A program made the translations under genes and the position numbers. Below, piece by piece: positions 12,375 through 23,500 of a DNA stretch of 64,000 nt. The notes beneath the pieces were generated by a model. It was not told the origin of the DNA and ran no database searches. It saw only the letters and a program-made list of their open reading frames with translations. This DNA comes from Metallyticus violacea (Eukaryota > Arthropoda > Insecta > Mantodea > Metallyticidae). The stretch covers positions 52,941,501 to 53,005,500 of the forward strand of contig CM060830.1 in NCBI GenBank assembly GCA_030762175.1, written 5' to 3'. Position 1 is the first letter of the stretch. Each line of letters opens with the position of its first letter.

Positions 12375-12450
12375 CCCCACATAAGCCAAGTGTAAGGCTA
12401 AGCTTTGGAGTTGAGAGTCAGATAGGAAAAAATTCTAGCTCACAGCCAAA
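12375..12450 (-). mobile_element. SINE family IV relic, tail part
   Basis: Reverse complement of the text after the tRNA-like head at 13225-13330 (AGTCAGATAGGAAAAAATTCT against AGAATTTTTCCTATATGACT). A parallel relic lies at 13025-13090. Confidence 0.5.
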
Positions 12451-12586
12451 TCGAATCATGGAACATTGGCTTACTGTGCTGATGCTTTTTCATTTGAGCT
12501 AATGTACTTTGTCTCATTAATTGATATCATTGTATGATTCAGTTGAACTACACACTCTTAAAGCTTCACTTACTTTTCATAAATGT

Positions 12587-12629
12587 ATGGAACTGGTTTC
12601 GAGAACATTTAGTTCCCATCTTCAGTCAG
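12587..12629 (-). ncRNA. Hammerhead-ribozyme-like motif (PLE, left arm)
   Basis: Minus strand: CTGAAGA (12619-12625), a stem-loop GGGAAC/GTTCTC, GAAAC (12596-12600), 2-nt loop CA, GTT (12591-12593), then CCAT. Stem I is poor because TCAG replaces the expected ATGG partner. Probably inactive. Confidence 0.5.
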
Positions 12630-12701
12630 GCTAAAGTTCAACTTCAACTTCAAAGTTCAACTGAACTGAACTAAACTTTGAAGTTGAAGTTAAACTTTAG
12701 C

Positions 12702-12744
12702 CTGACTGAAGATGGGAACTAAATGTTCTCGAAACCAGTTCCAT
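12702..12744 (+). ncRNA. Hammerhead-ribozyme-like motif (PLE, right arm)
   Basis: Plus-strand mirror of the motif at 12587-12629: CTGAAGA 12706-12712, stem-loop, GAAAC 12731-12735, CA, GTT ending 12740, then CCAT. Same stem I defect. Confidence 0.5.
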
Positions 12745-13024
12745 ACATTTATGAAAAGTAAGTGAAACTTTAAGAGTGTGTAGTTCAACTGAATCATACA
12801 GTGATATCAATTAATATGATTAGCTTCACTGTGCAAGTTCCAATTTACATTTAAGTACTTTGTCTCATCAATCTGCTCTTCTTTCGGCTTCTATATCCTG
12901 TAGTTCTCGAGAATTACCTTATTTTAGAGAGCCTTATCTATAAGAGGCCACTTTGGAACTTTCCAATACTTATGGGTTTATTGAGACTCTCAGGATTAAT
13001 TTGTATTAAATGTGATTTTCACAA

Positions 13025-13090
13025 AAGCCATGTATTAGGCTAAGATTTACAATTAGAGTTAGATAGGAAAAATGTGAGATCATAGTGTGG
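13025..13090 (-). mobile_element. SINE family IV relic
   Basis: Shares AGxxAGATAGGAAAAA and the GGCTAAGxTTTxxA text with 12375-12450; reverse-oriented tail of the family. Strongly diverged. Confidence 0.45.
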
Positions 13091-13224
13091 ATCTTCGGAT
13101 TACCATGCTATCTGGTGAGTCACAAGTACCTGAAGGTTTTGAGTCAATTCTTAGGGATAAAATCTCTACAACAAAATATATAACATTTGAGGTCTCCAGT
13201 GAAAATTCCTAGCTTTGTCCTGAA

Positions 13225-13330
13225 TGGCAGAGTAGCTCAGATGAAGAGCGTCGAAACCAAAGATTTGTGGTTCTAGTCCCGACCCTGGCATAGAATTTTT
13301 CCTATATGACTCTGATTCCAAACCAGTTAA
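13225..13330 (+). mobile_element. SINE family IV, tRNA-like head
   Basis: Contains an A-box-like TAGCTCAGATGAAGAGC and a B-box-like GGTTCTAGTCC at tRNA spacing, followed by AGAATTTTTCCTATATGACT, which recurs inverted at 12375-12450 and 13025-13090. Not a tRNA gene: the acceptor stem does not close and the tail is repeated. Confidence 0.55.
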
Positions 13331-13639
13331 AAATAATATTTATAATCCTTCTAATGTATATTACATAAATATTATATTTTGAATTTTATTTCAAAGCTTT
13401 TTGGCTGGTAATAATTTATTAATCTATCAATTATACATCCTCATAAATTCCTTTTCGTTGGAGGGGGGCACTCTCAGATTCTGTGGAAATTGAAATAATT
13501 TATTCAGAAAAGCTATGGATTAAACTTAATATCATTTGATACAAAAATCATAGCTTTAATTTTATTTAGATGTAAAATAGTTTGTTTTCTAAATACGTGG
13601 GCTGTAAAATAGTAGCAACATTTTCGGGAAGCGAATATA

Positions 13640-14180
13640 CGGATTTACATAAGTGTATGGATATTGATAGTTCTAACCAGTTTCGAGGTGTGCAGTGACG
13701 AAAATTGTCGGTAAAGCGAGTGGCTGTGACTGAATTGTCCAGTGTTGTGTAAGGTGCTCTAAAGTAGTTTTCGAACCTGGAACAGCATTCTTGGATTTAA
13801 AAAAAAATTTAAAAAAAAAAAAGGCTCGGGACAAAACTGCCATAACGGGTTGCAAGAAGCATGGAGGAACGATCGCTACCGTATCGGACGGTTGCACGAT
13901 GAGTCGACGCGTTTAGTGCAGGCCGGTAGAAGTCAGAAGATGGATTTACCGACGTTTTCTCAAGCATCACCTGCTACTGGCTATGCGTTGCAAACGTCCA
14001 CACAACGTGAGGGAAAACGCCACTAGCAGGCTTAGTGACTTTGGTCTGGTATATTGGAATATTCACCTTACTCACCTGTGTGACTAAGTCTCTCCTTGGT
14101 TGAAAGAATCCCTTCGGGCACCAGGTTTCCAGATATTCCTCCTTGCCTTGCCGACATCGACAATAACAGTCGCCAACTGT
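13640..14180 (+). promoter_or_regulatory. CpG-richer region upstream of dNK; likely promoter/5' UTR
   Basis: The most CG-dense part of the window outside coding exons. It ends about 230 bp before the dNK ATG. It contains a 13-codon open frame starting at 13861 that might be an upstream ORF. Two possible splice acceptors (14379, 14389) lie just before the dNK ATG, so a 5' UTR exon here joined to the coding exon is plausible. No transcript evidence. Confidence 0.45.
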
Positions 14181-14413
14181 ATCGTGGTTTTGGGAAAAAG
14201 TGCAGAAGATTAAATTAAAGACAGTAATGGAACTGACACTAAAATTCGTCCTTTATAACAATGTTGCACTACTTTATTTACAACCCACATATTATGATAT
14301 CACATCATTCTTACTTAAAATGGTAATGGTTTGTAAAATGTGATTTAATCTTACAATAACAGTTCATATTCTTTATTAGGCTATTCCAGGTGCTATTACA
14401 GAAATTAATCACA

Positions 14414-14569
14414 ATGACCTCTGCAAAACCGCGGCCATTCACAGTATTTGTTGAAGGCAACATAGGAAGTGGAAAAACTACTTTCCTGAATCATTTTGCA
14501 CATGGTGATGTTTCTCTGCTAGCCGAGCCAGTAGAGCTATGGAGAAATGTAAAAGGTCGTAATTTGCTC
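14414..14569 (+). CDS. dnk: dNK exon 1
   Basis: 156 nt, phase 0 at the GTGAGT donor. It holds the P-loop and the catalytic Glu (E38). ATG 14414 is the first Met in this frame after the likely splice acceptors at 14379/14389; a GTG at 14390 is not needed. Confidence 0.93.
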
Positions 14570-17500
14570 GTGAGTACTTTCTAATCTATGTAAGCATTTT
14601 TGAAGAAAAAAAATGCATTGAAAAATTGGTACTGAATAATAACAACAACAAAATAACTTACCCATTTGATGATTGGACTCAAATGATTGTTAATTTTGAT
14701 TGCTCAAAATGCTCAGAAAGTGGTTGCTTTAGATTTAACATGTTTTGTATCTTCTGCAGCAGTATGCTTTAATAAGAATTTATAAGCTCATTCTCGTTTC
14801 ATCAAAATGGGCTTAGGTTTATTTCTTAAAAAGAGAAGATGAAAAATAAAAATTAAAATGTTCCATAATTATATGAAAAAAAGCACTGCTAAATGTCTGC
14901 ATAATCATGCTATAATAAGCTTGTTATTGTATGAGGGGAATAAATTTTATGTTAGATGTAACACCATACATTATATGAAACTAAATCTAAGTCTGAGGCA
15001 AGAACGTAAACTTAAGTGTAAATTATTCAATTTTTTTATAGATGATATATTAGAAGAGATATTGAAAAGTAATAAACATTGTCCAGTCATTCTGAAAAAA
15101 AGAGATACCAGGATTGTTGTTTGCAGATGATCTTATAACATGGACAGTAAATATGATAGGGTTACATTGTCAAATTTTGGTTTTAGTGGATTTTAAGGTT
15201 GAATAATAAAAAGTCAAAGATAATAGTATATAAGAAAAAAAAAATGGTTTATAAATGGTTTATAAATGAGGATTTAATAGAGGTAGGGAATGAATTATTT
15301 GGGGGTAGATTCTCAAGCAACTAGAGGTGGGAGGTGCAGTCCAAATATGCATAAATGAAAGGGAAACTAGTTATGAAAGAAAGGGTGGTTAAAGATTGAT
15401 ATAGCACATTGAATGTTTTGTAGGATAGTTTTGAGTTTACCTAAAAATTCACTGCAGGCAGTAGCAATGGCAGAGTTAGGATGAGTAGGGAGGAAAGGTA
15501 TAATAGTAGAGAGAATTCTGAAGTATCGGCACAGATGCATAAATTTAGATGATAGTAATATAATAAAAGAATATATAAAATTTCAGAGAGATGTAATAGG
15601 AAAGGAGAGTTGAAATAGGGAATAATGTTAGAAATAAATGGTATGAAAAAGATTTGGCTAATGGGGGAAAAAATAGAAAGGAAGGGAAAAAATAATAGAA
15701 AGGGACTTTGGAAGCAAGTGAGAATGAGAGTAGAAGAAATAGACAAACAAAAGATATGGATCAGTTCTGAGCATAAAAGTTCTTTATTTTGTGTAAAACA
15801 GTTAAAAGTAATTGGGGAAGGGAGAAATATGTAGGTATATGTGATCAATTTGAAAGAATAGGTCTTGCTCTGATGCTCACAGGAGGTTTTGTTTTATTTT
15901 GTTTTAATAAACAAATAGGAAATAAATGTATGGGAATGTGTATTTTATGTCAAAATAGGGATGATATTTCCATGGTTTATTATAGCGTGAAATGATAGAA
16001 CAATAAGTGGAATAATTAACCAAAGATATAGTAACACGTAAAATGTTAATTATAATTAATCTTCAAAGCTTCACTGTGTGAGTACCAACAGAATTTTTTA
16101 AAAATGTCTTATTTTTCAAAAGTTCTTAAATGAAATAAAATGTTGGCGAACCCAAGGGTTAAAAGATTAAAATGATGGGGATATTTTTAGGAAAGATAAG
16201 AGATAAATGGATAAGAGCTTAAGAAAAGAGACAAAAAAAATTAACACAGTGTGGAAAGTGAAGAAATATAGTAGCTTTGTCCCATGCATACAACTAGAGG
16301 ATTACAGTATGTGAGAAATAGTTACAGAGGAGTTAGATAGCAGAATGTATAGCAAGTATGTAGTAAAGGTAACTAATGTAATACTATATTATAATAGGTA
16401 GTAGTTTTTTTATATACTGTATTTTATTTTGTGAGTACCAAATAGAGTGGGCTATGTTAAAGTTCTCTGGATGCACTGATAAACCAAGGATCGGGCCTTG
16501 GTTAGTACTTTAAAATATAGTAAGTTAACTTATTACTTAAATGTAAAATTGGAACTTAACACAGTGAAGCCAATCATATTAATGGATATCATTGTATGAT
16601 TAGTTGAACTACACACTCTTAAAGCTTCACTTACTTTTCATAAATGTATGGAACCGGTTTCGAGAACATTTATGAAAAGTAAGTGAAGCTTTAAGAGTGT
16701 GTAGTTCAACTAATCATACAATGATATCCATTAAGTTAACTTATGTTTGTAAAGTTTTCTTTGATTGAAAAATCTGTTTTGTATTCAAATGATTGTAAAT
16801 AAATATTCATTCATATAATAGGCTTGTTATATGAACTCAATGTGGGAAGAATTACAAGCTCTTTGCTCTGGAACTATCCTGCATACTTATGTTATTTTAT
16901 CTTTAGCTTATTTTTGCTTTATATTGTGTAATCTACTTTGCATAGGCTTTTACAGTGTAAAATGTCTCATGTTAAATAGTACCAGGTATTATAAAATCTT
17001 ATTATTATACTTCTTTCAATATTTTTTTATTTTACTTTAAAAATATTTGTGTTACAGCAATTAATGTATGAAGATCCAGCACGATGGGGATTGACATTTC
17101 AAACTTATGTTCAGTTGACAATGCTAGACCTTCACAGACGTGCAGTGCCACATCCAATAAAGCTTATGGAGAGATCCATCTTTAGTGCACGGTATAAATG
17201 GATAACTAGATACGTTTCTTTCTGCAAAATTTTACAAATGGTCATTTTCTTTTATTTTATATTGTGCATACACTCTTTGTTATATTATCCCTCATTTCTT
17301 ACTCTTTTCTTCTCACCATACAACTTACTGCTGAAAATTAATAATAATACTGAATTTATTTTTGCAGATATTGTTTTGTGGAAAATCTAGTGAGAAGTGG
17401 AAAAATGCCTAGTTGTGAATTAGTTGTGTTGGATGAGTGGTTTCGGTGGATCATATCCAATATGGATATTAATGGAGATCTCATTGGTAAGCAGAGATAT

Positions 17501-20500
17501 AATATGCTGAAGGTATATCAGTACATACAGCATACATGATATGAGCAAAGTATATTGATTTTATAATTTTTGGTGAAATTTGAGTGATTTCCTTATAAAA
17601 AATATGCTATTTAAAACTGCTAAAAGTATACTGAATTTGTTTCTCCTCTTAGTGCTGGAAAATGTTCATCAAATGCATAAAAGCAAAGAATTTTCATTGC
17701 TATAATTACAGCAGCAGATTGTCATGCAACAACTATATACCTTCAATATTAATTCAATTTGGAATCTAACACAGTGAAACACACATTAATAATCTCTTCT
17801 GAGTCAAATATTTAGAACATTCTTTAAGGTTTCACTTAAGGAGATTAACTCAGTACATATTTCTTGGAACACTTGTCCACATCCTCAGCTGTTAAATGAC
17901 TGTTGGATCATTCGTAGAAGTTGGATAAGTAGGTATCTGGGTTGACTCTGATGGTTTTGTGATAAACTTCAATAAAGAGCTGTATGCTTTTGGGATGTGG
18001 AAATTCATTAAGTTTTGCTCATGTTTTCTCATATAAATCCTTTCCCATATGTTTAATTCTTTTGTTAGTTTAACAGCTTGTAATAACTTGTTGCCTTTTT
18101 CTATTTCATTGTTTTCATTCCAAAAATGTGCTGCCACGACTGATTTTTCTATTTGTTTGTTATGAATGTTTCTCCAATGTTCCTTCAACGTAATACCTAC
18201 GTTTCTCTTTGTTTTTCCTATGTAGATTTTTTCACAATCTTTACAATAAATCTGGTAAATACCAGATTTTTTCTCTTTGGGCCTAGAATCTATTTTGTGT
18301 AATTTCAATACATTTTTAACACTGTATCAGTTTTGAGGTGCTAAGAAGATATTATACTGCTTGAAAATTTTCCAGATACTGCTTGAAAATTTTCCAGATT
18401 AATTATAAAGATTGTGAAAAAATCTACATAGGAAAGACAAAAAGAAACAAAGGCATTAGGTTGAAGGAATATTGGAAAAACATCCATAACAAACAGAAAA
18501 ATCAGCACATTTTTGGAAAGAAAACCATAAAATACAAAAAGGCATCAAGTTATTAAAAACTGTTCAACAACCAAAAGTTAAATATATGGGAAAGGATTTA
18601 TATAATAAAAGCATAAGCAAAACTTAATGAATTTTGACATCCTGTAAGCAGTCAGCTCTTTATTCAAGTTTATCACAAAGCCACCAGAGTCAACCCACCT
18701 ACCTACCCAACTTCTATGAATGATCCAACAGTCGTTTAATGGCTGAGGATGTGGGCAAGTGTTCCAAGAAATGTGTCCTGAGTTAATCTCCTTAAGTGAA
18801 ACCATAAAGAATGTTCTAAATATTAAACTCAGAAAAGATTAACTATATACCTTTCTTAATTACTGGTGAGTTGATTTAATATCATAAGGCTTCACTTACC
18901 ATTGATTAAACAGAACATGTTTCACAGCCATTGCCAGCATCATCAGCTATGGGTGGGCAACGGACTATAAACATGTTCTTTATAATGTAATGGTAAGTGA
19001 AGCATAAGGGTATTAAATCAACTTACCAGTTAATTAAGAATATATTAGTTACTTCACTGTATTAGTTCCGACACTAAAGTAGTTTTAAATTTAATCATGT
19101 ACCTATCTCCTATACTAGCTCTACAATCTAAACAGCATCGACTCTATTCACTACTTTTGTGTTTTCTCTGTTTCGGCTTTAACTTGCCTCTTTAGCTAGG
19201 AAAAGTGTGATAACTAAAGCTCTTGTCGATCACTACCCTAGGACAGTGTGTAGAAGGAAAAGTCTGAGATTCCAAAATTGTAAAATTTGATACACCTCCA
19301 CAAATTCTGTTGCTTTGTCTTTTGGTTATTTCTTTTGACTTTGCTTTTGCAAATGTTTTGAAGTATTACTATCTACTTAGCAAAATTGTCAATTTATGCT
19401 GTTTTACTTTGCAACATTTTGGCAAAACTACCATTCCATGACTTTGTCATGCTGATGAGAACTGAATAGTTTGAAACTGAAGATTCACAAATTGAGTAAA
19501 GAATTTCATCCCATTTTGTGTAATGCAGACCAAAGTCCTTGGAAAAATCAAAGATTGCAAAGCAATCAAATATGTCCTCAGCAAGGATTTGCTAAAACAC
19601 AAACTTATATTTTACAAAGCATAAACTCTATTTTCTACTTTTGCTTTTTCTTGTTTTGGCTTCAATACACCTTTTCAACTAGGGAAAGTGTGATGACAAA
19701 AGCTCTTATCAATCACTAACCTAGGACAGCGTGGAGAAGGAAAAGTCTCTAAAAAGAGATTCCATAATTGTAGAGCATCAATACTGCTTGCACATCACAG
19801 TTTATCAACCTATTTTCAAACTATATACTAGGTGGAAGGAATATAAATGTCTTTTTTTTAACCAAAAAGAGATTTCAATGAGGAAAGTGAAAAAGGTTAT
19901 GAGCACTTAGATTTGTAGGAAAATATTTTGGAAAATACAGACATTGGCAATCATACCTTCCCCTTGCTGGAATGATGCTACTGTGCAGGTGAGTATTAAG
20001 GATGGAAGCCATGGAGAAGAAATGTACTGGTGCTTGTTGTGTACTGAATGTTGGAAAGCTACCATAATTATGTTACATCAATTGGGAAAATTATTAGTGA
20101 TTATTAATAATGTATTTACTTCCCCAGACAATTCTTTCATATTTTTACTGTGAAAGTTTCATTCAATGAAAGGACTAAAATGATATATTTCTTTGAACTT
20201 TAAATGAAAGAAAATATGTGTTTTACACTTGAACTTTTACTTACATGTAGTTGAAGTAGTAAACATCAAATAGGTATGATAATTTTTAGTTGAATTATCA
20301 GTAAAAGAAAATTAAACATTCATGTTTTTACATAACCATTTAATTAAAAAAAAGAAAAGCAAAATAGTTTTATTTAATAATTTAGAGAAACACAATAAAA
20401 ATGAAAATGCATTTATTTAAACATACAGTGAATGTTGCCATGATTGTGTGAAAATTGTAACTAATGATCTACTGTGTGTCAAACTGCAGTTTAAAACATG

Positions 20501-23500
20501 AAAATGCTCGTCTCCATAGAAGGTACATCCCCTTATATGAAATCAGTTTGAAGTATGACAAAGTTAGGCAGCACATGTCTCCAAAATCCTCCAACTCCAC
20601 ACTCCAATTAAAAATTATGAATGTAATGAAATGAAGCATATAAGGAAGAAAGTGAAGGGAACAAAAATTACAGATCATTTGTGCTCTATCATGTTCTTCA
20701 ATTAGCTTGTCGTAATCATACTATATTTGATAGAATACTTATTTATTTTTTAAATATGTTTTCAGGTCTAAAATGTATTATATTTTTTTCATTTGTCTCT
20801 AAATATAGAATTATCTCCTTAGCTGATGACATCTATACTCCACCTACCCGTATATTATCGAGAGGTTACAGAGCACAGAATTTTTTAAAATATAATATAC
20901 AGCTCCATTTTCTAATACTTTAAACCTCTAATATGCTGAAGTTGAACTTTTTAGTTTGTTTTTATTTTATACAAATATAAGTAAAGACAAAATGGTTGAA
21001 CTCTCTGAAAGTTCCAGCACTTTACTTGGAAATACTCAGCAGATCCAATTTCATGCATTCATTTCTTGAAAGCTACCATTATGTTTCAGTTCTGCTAGCA
21101 ATACATAGAACTAGTCACTGACCAATATAGTTTTATCAATCCATTGGCAGATGATGCACAAAATTTGTTTCGTAATTGACTCTTAATTTTAAAAAATAAA
21201 CATTAATGCAATTTATGCTGGTATTATCATGTCCTACCAATTCAGTCTTGGAGGTGATACATACACTCCTGGTCATCAATTTCAATACCCTGCTCATTTA
21301 TATGAAATCAGCATTTAAATCAATTGAGATTCATTATTTTGCAGATGATTGTTTTTAATTAGGTACTCTACCCTTTGTTGTTTTTATAAAAGAATGACTT
21401 TTTGCATTAGAGAAATAAACTATAAAAATCAGGTTTTACAGGTGTCGTAGGCTGGGTAAAATGTACTTATCAGCCTATGTAGCTTACATATTAGTATTGT
21501 TGCCTGTCAAGGGTCACTCTGAAAGTTTTGAGAATGTAAGCAATAATATTTTTAAAAATGTGATTTGATCATTACATCTTTTCAAAATATTCTCTATTAC
21601 ATGCTATATATCATCTCATCCATTGAAATCCTTTTGTAAATGTTGAATGCCATGTTCTTTCGATAGGATACAATTGCATTCATTGTATGCAGACACTGTG
21701 GCTTCAAGTGGTTCACATCGTAGACCAGGAATTTTTTTCTTTTCTTTTTTGGGGAATAGTTGCATGGGGCCAGAACTAATTTGTATTGAGAAGGAGCAAA
21801 CATATGACACCTGATTCCTGCAGAAATTTAGTTGTTTCCAGTGCAGAGGGTTGTCATGCTGCAATAGGATTGCACACAGACCAGTTTTAGGATGCTTCAT
21901 TTTCAGTACATTGAAGATTTGGGGCAGATATTTTATGGTGTATCATATGGCAGTGACAGATTTTAGTCCCTCAAGTGAAACTGTAACAATGTGGTTACTG
22001 GCTGAGAAGGAAGAACAGACACTTCTTACTCACTTAGTTTTTGTTGGGGATCCTCTTCTAGCAAGACCCGGACTGATGATTATTTCTTAGTTTCTGGATC
22101 CTACTGGTATATTCAGCTTTCATGATCTGTTATGACATTAAATTTTTTTTTTTTATCTTCATCAAATTTTTCCAACATTTTCTGGACACCACTTGGTTTC
22201 TGCACATCTGTGATGTGCTGGGGGATTCAGTAACTGCAGAGCTTCCTGACGTGAACTTTGTGATTTGTTTTTGCTGCTGCTGATCAAATATTTAGGGCTT
22301 CTTGAATTGTTTATAAGTACAGCAATGAACATATGTTCTGCTTTCATCATCATTTTCATTCATGGCCATCCATCTTTGAGGAAGTCCCATTCTCTTCTAA
22401 AATCTGCAAATCATTGATAAATAGTGAATTGCAAAGGATAAAGACCTCCAAATGCACAGTGCAATCTTCCAATTCATTCTTTCTCCCTTATACCAACTTT
22501 AAAGTTGTAGTAAATCAGTGCGGAATTGCTCTAGCTGCATACACATACACAGAAGTGCTGACACTATACATCGTTGAAGTATGTTCAACTTGCACATGTT
22601 GTCTAATCTTTAATCTAAACCTAGGAAAACTTGCACTAGTTTATCATAACTGATTATTGTCCATTCCCAAAACTTCAGTAACCGTGATACTACTATCAAT
22701 CATACAATGTGCATCAAGGACCTATGGCTAGATAAACCTATTGTATGCATTTTTTACTTAAATGTAAATTGGAACTTGCACAGTGAAGCCAATCATATTA
22801 ATTGATATCATGGTGCAGAAATTCAAGAGACAAAAACATATCAAAGTAACCACAACACTTTTAGCAAAAAAAGATAATCTTATTTTTAAAAAATTCACAT
22901 ATCATCCATGGGCCACAAAAAAATTTCAGAATATTCTTAAAGATTTTAATATCAGGTTGGCACCGATTAATAGATTTAATGTTCAAAATTTGCTGATAGA
23001 TAATGTTAATGACAGTATTCCACAAGAAGAAAAATCAGGTATTTACAAAATAAACTGTGCAGAATGTGAAAAAATCTACATAGGGAAAACAAAGAGAAAT
23101 ATAGGCACACGGTTAAAAGAACATTTCAGGAACATAAAGTACAAGCAAATACAGAAATCAGCAGTAGCATATCATTTTTGGACACAAAATCACGACATAA
23201 TAAATAAAACAAAATTATTAAAATCAGTACAAGGACCTATGGAATTAGCAACCTGGGAGAAAATCTACATCTACAAATACAAAGACAGCATAATGAACTT
23301 CGACATTGTCGGGGATGAAAACATAAACTACAAGTTTATCACACCGCCACCAGAGCAGAATATACATTCCCACAGCTCAACGAATGATCCAACAGTTGAA
23401 CTTTAGCATGGCTGAAGATGGGAACAAAATGTTCTCGAAACTGGTTCCATACATTTATGAAAAGTAAGTGAAGCTTTAAGAGTGTGTATTTCAACTGAAT

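Larger units (their letters stand above)
12517..12854. mobile_element. Palindromic PLE-derived insertion, 338 bp, 14-bp target duplication
   Basis: Long imperfect palindrome: left arm TAATTGATATCATTGTATG..., right arm ending ...GATATCAATTA, with arms of nearly 150 bp. A unique tail follows only on the right (TTCACTGTGCAAGTTCCAA...TTTAA). Direct repeats GTACTTTGTCTCAT (14 bp, perfect) flank it at 12504-12516+ and 12855-12868. The arm text is the same as the 3' end of the GIY-YIG PLE at 22750-23522. Each arm carries a hammerhead-like motif, on opposite strands. Confidence 0.85.
17744..18840. mobile_element. Palindromic PLE insertion with two inverted GIY-YIG arms, 1.1 kb
   Basis: Two 3' ends of one PLE joined in inverted orientation. 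The left arm codes on the minus strand, the right arm is its diverged plus-strand mirror. Perfect 13-bp duplications AACTATATACCTT flank it at 17731-17743 and 18841-18853. A tail unit (TTGGAATCTAACACAGTGAA) is present only at the left. Near the centre, TGCTTGAAAATTTTCCAGAT is repeated in tandem (about 18358-18398). Both arms keep a hammerhead-like motif. It lies in dNK intron 3. Confidence 0.88.

Noticed and set aside
12517..12854. Ordinary DNA-transposon MITE
   Set aside because: Although palindromic, it has a one-sided tail, 14-bp duplications and the same text as a GIY-YIG PLE 3' end, which fits a retroelement better.
15441..15848. 135-codon minus-strand frame rich in Leu, Ser and Phe
   Set aside because: It is antisense to a purine-rich LINE relic; hydrophobic only because of base composition, with no recognised motif.
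22162..22359. 65-codon minus-strand frame as a separate gene
   Set aside because: Its end (CPENVGKI) leads into the mariner relic text; best explained as part of that relic.
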